Below, one piece after another: positions 62,101 through 64,000 of a stretch of 64,000 nt of DNA (its first letter is position 1; each line of letters begins with the position of its first letter). Under the pieces are notes generated by a model, which saw nothing but the letters and a program-made list of their open reading frames with translations, ran no database searches and had not been told where the DNA came from. The stretch spans positions 248,001 through 312,000 of the forward strand of contig NZ_LRUB01000017.1 of the NCBI RefSeq assembly GCF_001550065.1. Direction: 5' to 3'. This DNA is from Kordiimonas lipolytica. Lineage in GTDB: Bacteria > Pseudomonadota > Alphaproteobacteria > Sphingomonadales > Kordiimonadaceae. Position numbers and translations under genes: made by a program.

Positions 62101-63084
62101 TTAGCCGCGGTTAATGAAACCGTCCGTTACCTTGCATGCCGCAGGGCCTAGAAGCACGACGAAAAGGGTCGGCAGGATGAAGAGAATGAGCGGCACTGTA
62201 AGAGTTGCAGGTAGGCGTGCCGCCTTTTCTTCCGCCAGCATCAGGCGCTCGTTTCGGAACTCCGCTGACAGAACCCGTAGGCTGCTGGCAAGCGGTGTGC
62301 CATAGCGTTCACTTTGCACAAGCGTCGTGACCACGCCCCTGAGCGCAGGCAGGTCTACACGTTCTGAGAGGTTCAATAGCGCCTGACGCCTTTCCGGCAG
62401 GAAGCCAAGCTCAATGGCTGTGAGGGAGAATTCGTCCGAAAGTTCGGGGGCCGCACGACCAAGTTCTTTTGCGACCCTGTTGAGGGCGCTGTCGAGCGTC
62501 AGCCCTGCTTCGGCACACACCACGAGAAGGTCAAGGGCATCCGGTAGGGATTTCCTTAGCGCGTCTGTACGTTTGGCTTTGATGTTAGAGACATACATGT
62601 CGGGCAGCTTGAAGCCCAAGAGGACAGCAGCGATCGAGAAGACTGGATACATGCCCGCCTTGCTGGACCAGACACCCATGCCGTAAAACATGGTTACGGC
62701 CAAAAGCCCCATAATCAACGGCATCGTCAGGCGGGCCACCTGAAAAATCACCAGCGCATCTTTTGATCTGAAGCCAGCCTGTGTCAGTTGGGCTGAGACT
62801 TTCTGCGTCTGTTCCTTCTGCAACAGCTGTAGCTTGTCGGCAAGCTTCCGCATGGCACCGACACCGTCTACCTTCTTGACTGGCGAGCGGCGCTTGGAGG
62901 TGGTCATCAAACCAGCCTTGAGGGAATCGCGCCTGTCCTGCAGGGACTTCACGCGGCCTTTCATGGGGTCGCGGACCAGGGCGGTCTGATAGATGGTGTA
63001 CATCACCAGAAGCGCCACAAGCCCTGCAACCACCGAGAGGATATCAATGAACTGAATACCAAGAATGTTTTCGATTTCCTGCAT
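62101..63084 (-). CDS. tadC: Tad pilus inner-membrane protein TadC (GspF family)
   Basis: A 327-residue inner-membrane platform protein of type IVc (Tad/Flp) pilus assembly. One N-terminal helix, two central helices and one C-terminal helix flank the GspF-domain (DALDLLVVCAEAGLTLDSALNRVA, SERYGTPLASSLRVLS). It works with TadB and the ATPase TadA to push out pilin. It follows tadB by 6 nt and is the last tad gene visible. Confidence 0.93.
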   Translation of the reverse strand: MQEIENILGIQFIDILSVVAGLVALLVMYTIYQTALVRDPMKGRVKSLQDRRDSLKAGLMTTSKRRSPVKKVDGVGAMRKLADKLQLLQKEQTQKVSAQLTQAGFRSKDALVIFQVARLTMPLIMGLLAVTMFYGMGVWSSKAGMYPVFSIAAVLLGFKLPDMYVSNIKAKRTDALRKSLPDALDLLVVCAEAGLTLDSALNRVAKELGRAAPELSDEFSLTAIELGFLPERRQALLNLSERVDLPALRGVVTTLVQSERYGTPLASSLRVLSAEFRNERLMLAEEKAARLPATLTVPLILFILPTLFVVLLGPAACKVTDGFINRG

Positions 63085-63090
63085 CGGCTT

Positions 63091-64000
63091 TTAGACCTCG
63101 AACTTGATCATTCTGGACATGATGAAGATACCAAAGCTCATCCATAAAAGCCCGCCAATGCCGGCCATGATAGCTTTTGGATGGGTGAATAGAATGATGC
63201 CATAGTCATAATTGATGGCGAGGATCGCACCTAGCATGATGAAGGGCAGCAACCCGACGATCCAGGCACTGGCCTTGGCTTCTGACGACAGGGCCCTTAC
63301 CTTGAGCTTCATGGCTTGCCGGCTACGCAGAATATTCGACAGGTTGCCCAGGGTTTCAGCCAAGTTGCCTCCTGTTTCCCGCTGTACCACAAGTGAAATC
63401 ACGAAAAATTTGAAGTCTGGTGTGTCCAGCCTATCAGCGGTTTCCCAGAGTGCTTCTTCAAGCTGTTTGCCGAGCCGCATGGCGTCGGTGATTTTCTGGA
63501 ATTCCACACCGGTTGGTGCGCTCATTTCCTTGGCCACGTTCGAGATACATTCGTTCACTGGCAGGCCGGACTTGAGGCCCCGTACCATAAGGTCCATGGC
63601 CTCAGGGAACTGTTTGGTGAAGCGTTCCTTGCGCTTGTTGATGCGGCCTGAAACCCACATATGTGGCAGGCCAAATCCGAGGATAACACCAAGCGCAACG
63701 GCAAGCACGCCACCAAAGCCCATGAAGAAAAAGAGGCCACTAGCAGCAACGGCAACGCCGAAGGAAACGGTGGCATATTTAGATAGTTCTATTTCAAGCC
63801 CTGCCTGGGCCAGGCGTTTCTGGATCTGATCCTGCCGGGGCAGCATTTCTGCTATCATGCCAGCCAGGCCTGCTTCTGCCTGGCGCAGGCGAATGGACCG
63901 TGCCTGTTCGCCCTTCAGTGTGGTCTTGGCGTCAAAGCGGGCCTTGAACTGTTCAAGCCGCGCGCGCGTTTCCTTGCGGCCCTTGCTGAGCATGCCGGTA
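63091..64000 (-). CDS. tadB: Tad pilus inner-membrane protein TadB (partial)
   Basis: The visible 300 or so residues contain the GspF domain (AMDLMVRGLKSGLPVNECISNVA, QRETGGNLAETLGNLSNIL) and flanking helices of TadB. The frame stays open through the right edge of the window, and TadB proteins normally begin with a membrane segment not seen here, so the N-terminus lies beyond 64000. An ATG at 63993 is internal. It sits just upstream of tadC and partners it in the pilus platform. Confidence 0.92.
   Translation of the reverse strand, partial: TGMLSKGRKETRARLEQFKARFDAKTTLKGEQARSIRLRQAEAGLAGMIAEMLPRQDQIQKRLAQAGLEIELSKYATVSFGVAVAASGLFFFMGFGGVLAVALGVILGFGLPHMWVSGRINKRKERFTKQFPEAMDLMVRGLKSGLPVNECISNVAKEMSAPTGVEFQKITDAMRLGKQLEEALWETADRLDTPDFKFFVISLVVQRETGGNLAETLGNLSNILRSRQAMKLKVRALSSEAKASAWIVGLLPFIMLGAILAINYDYGIILFTHPKAIMAGIGGLLWMSFGIFIMSRMIKFEV

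Noticed and set aside
1..64000. Prophage, integrase, transposase or toxin–antitoxin genes
   Set aside because: None of their motifs were seen in the proteins read; gene order and composition look like chromosomal core and accessory metabolism.

Overview
The window looks like chromosomal DNA of an alphaproteobacterium: G+C is roughly in the high fifties by eye, coding is dense on both strands, and the gene types fit (the cysG–DUF2849–cysI–DUF934–cysH block, an IscU-like scaffold beside folE, an OxyR, TadB/TadC pilus genes, and many secreted peptidases and amidohydrolases). The abundance of exported hydrolases and orphan periplasmic binding proteins recalls marine, Kordiimonas- or sphingomonad-like bacteria. 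That placement is a guess; the window holds no rRNA or other phylogenetic marker. I found no rRNA, tRNA, CRISPR array, insertion sequence or prophage.

Layout. 1-2650: partial small membrane protein, a GGEEF diguanylate cyclase, and an orphan periplasmic binding protein directly behind a GcvA-type LysR gene. 2770-7450: a tightly overlapping minus-strand assimilatory sulfur operon (siroheme synthase, DUF2849, sulfite reductase haemoprotein, DUF934, APS reductase), preceded by an AT-rich leader. 7900-21400: mixed housekeeping and exported enzymes (membrane protein, uracil-DNA glycosylase, sterol-desaturase-like protein, M20 peptidase, PKHD dioxygenase, sulfotransferase-like protein, prolyl oligopeptidase, glyoxalase II, D-aminoacylase-like lipoprotein, GlcD-like flavoprotein). 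21500-28800: an MHYT-like/PAS/GGDEF/EAL protein, a trypsin-like protease, HisI, an RTX protein, FolE and an Fe-S scaffold. 28900-35150: beta-lactamase-fold hydrolase, FMN glutamate-synthase-like protein, SelO, nitroreductase, GNAT.

35250-39290 is the most system-like stretch. A periplasmic PQQ-type sugar dehydrogenase, a class-I cytochrome c, a TonB-dependent receptor whose start lies inside the cytochrome gene, and a small unknown protein are packed on the plus strand. I read this as a periplasmic oxidation module with its own outer-membrane importer, possibly for PQQ or for the substrate. 39390-58860 is rich in exported hydrolases (esterase-TPR, two serine hydrolases, two S9 peptidases, and a catalytic/non-catalytic amidohydrolase pair), with a POT peptide transporter, three more orphan binding proteins and a desaturase under a near-consensus Fur box. 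58990-62100 has a tandem GNAT, two regions that look like small structured RNAs with intrinsic terminators, a SnoaL-like protein and OxyR. 62100-64000 is the end of a tad pilus operon (tadC, partial tadB).

Physiologically the window suggests growth on peptides and N-acyl/D-amino-acid material: exported M20, S1 and S9 peptidases and amidohydrolases outside the cytoplasm and a POT transporter for uptake, with c-di-GMP signalling and Tad pili possibly tied to surface life. Protein starts were chosen by Shine-Dalgarno position and signal-peptide or family fit. Alternatives are given where the choice is unsure.
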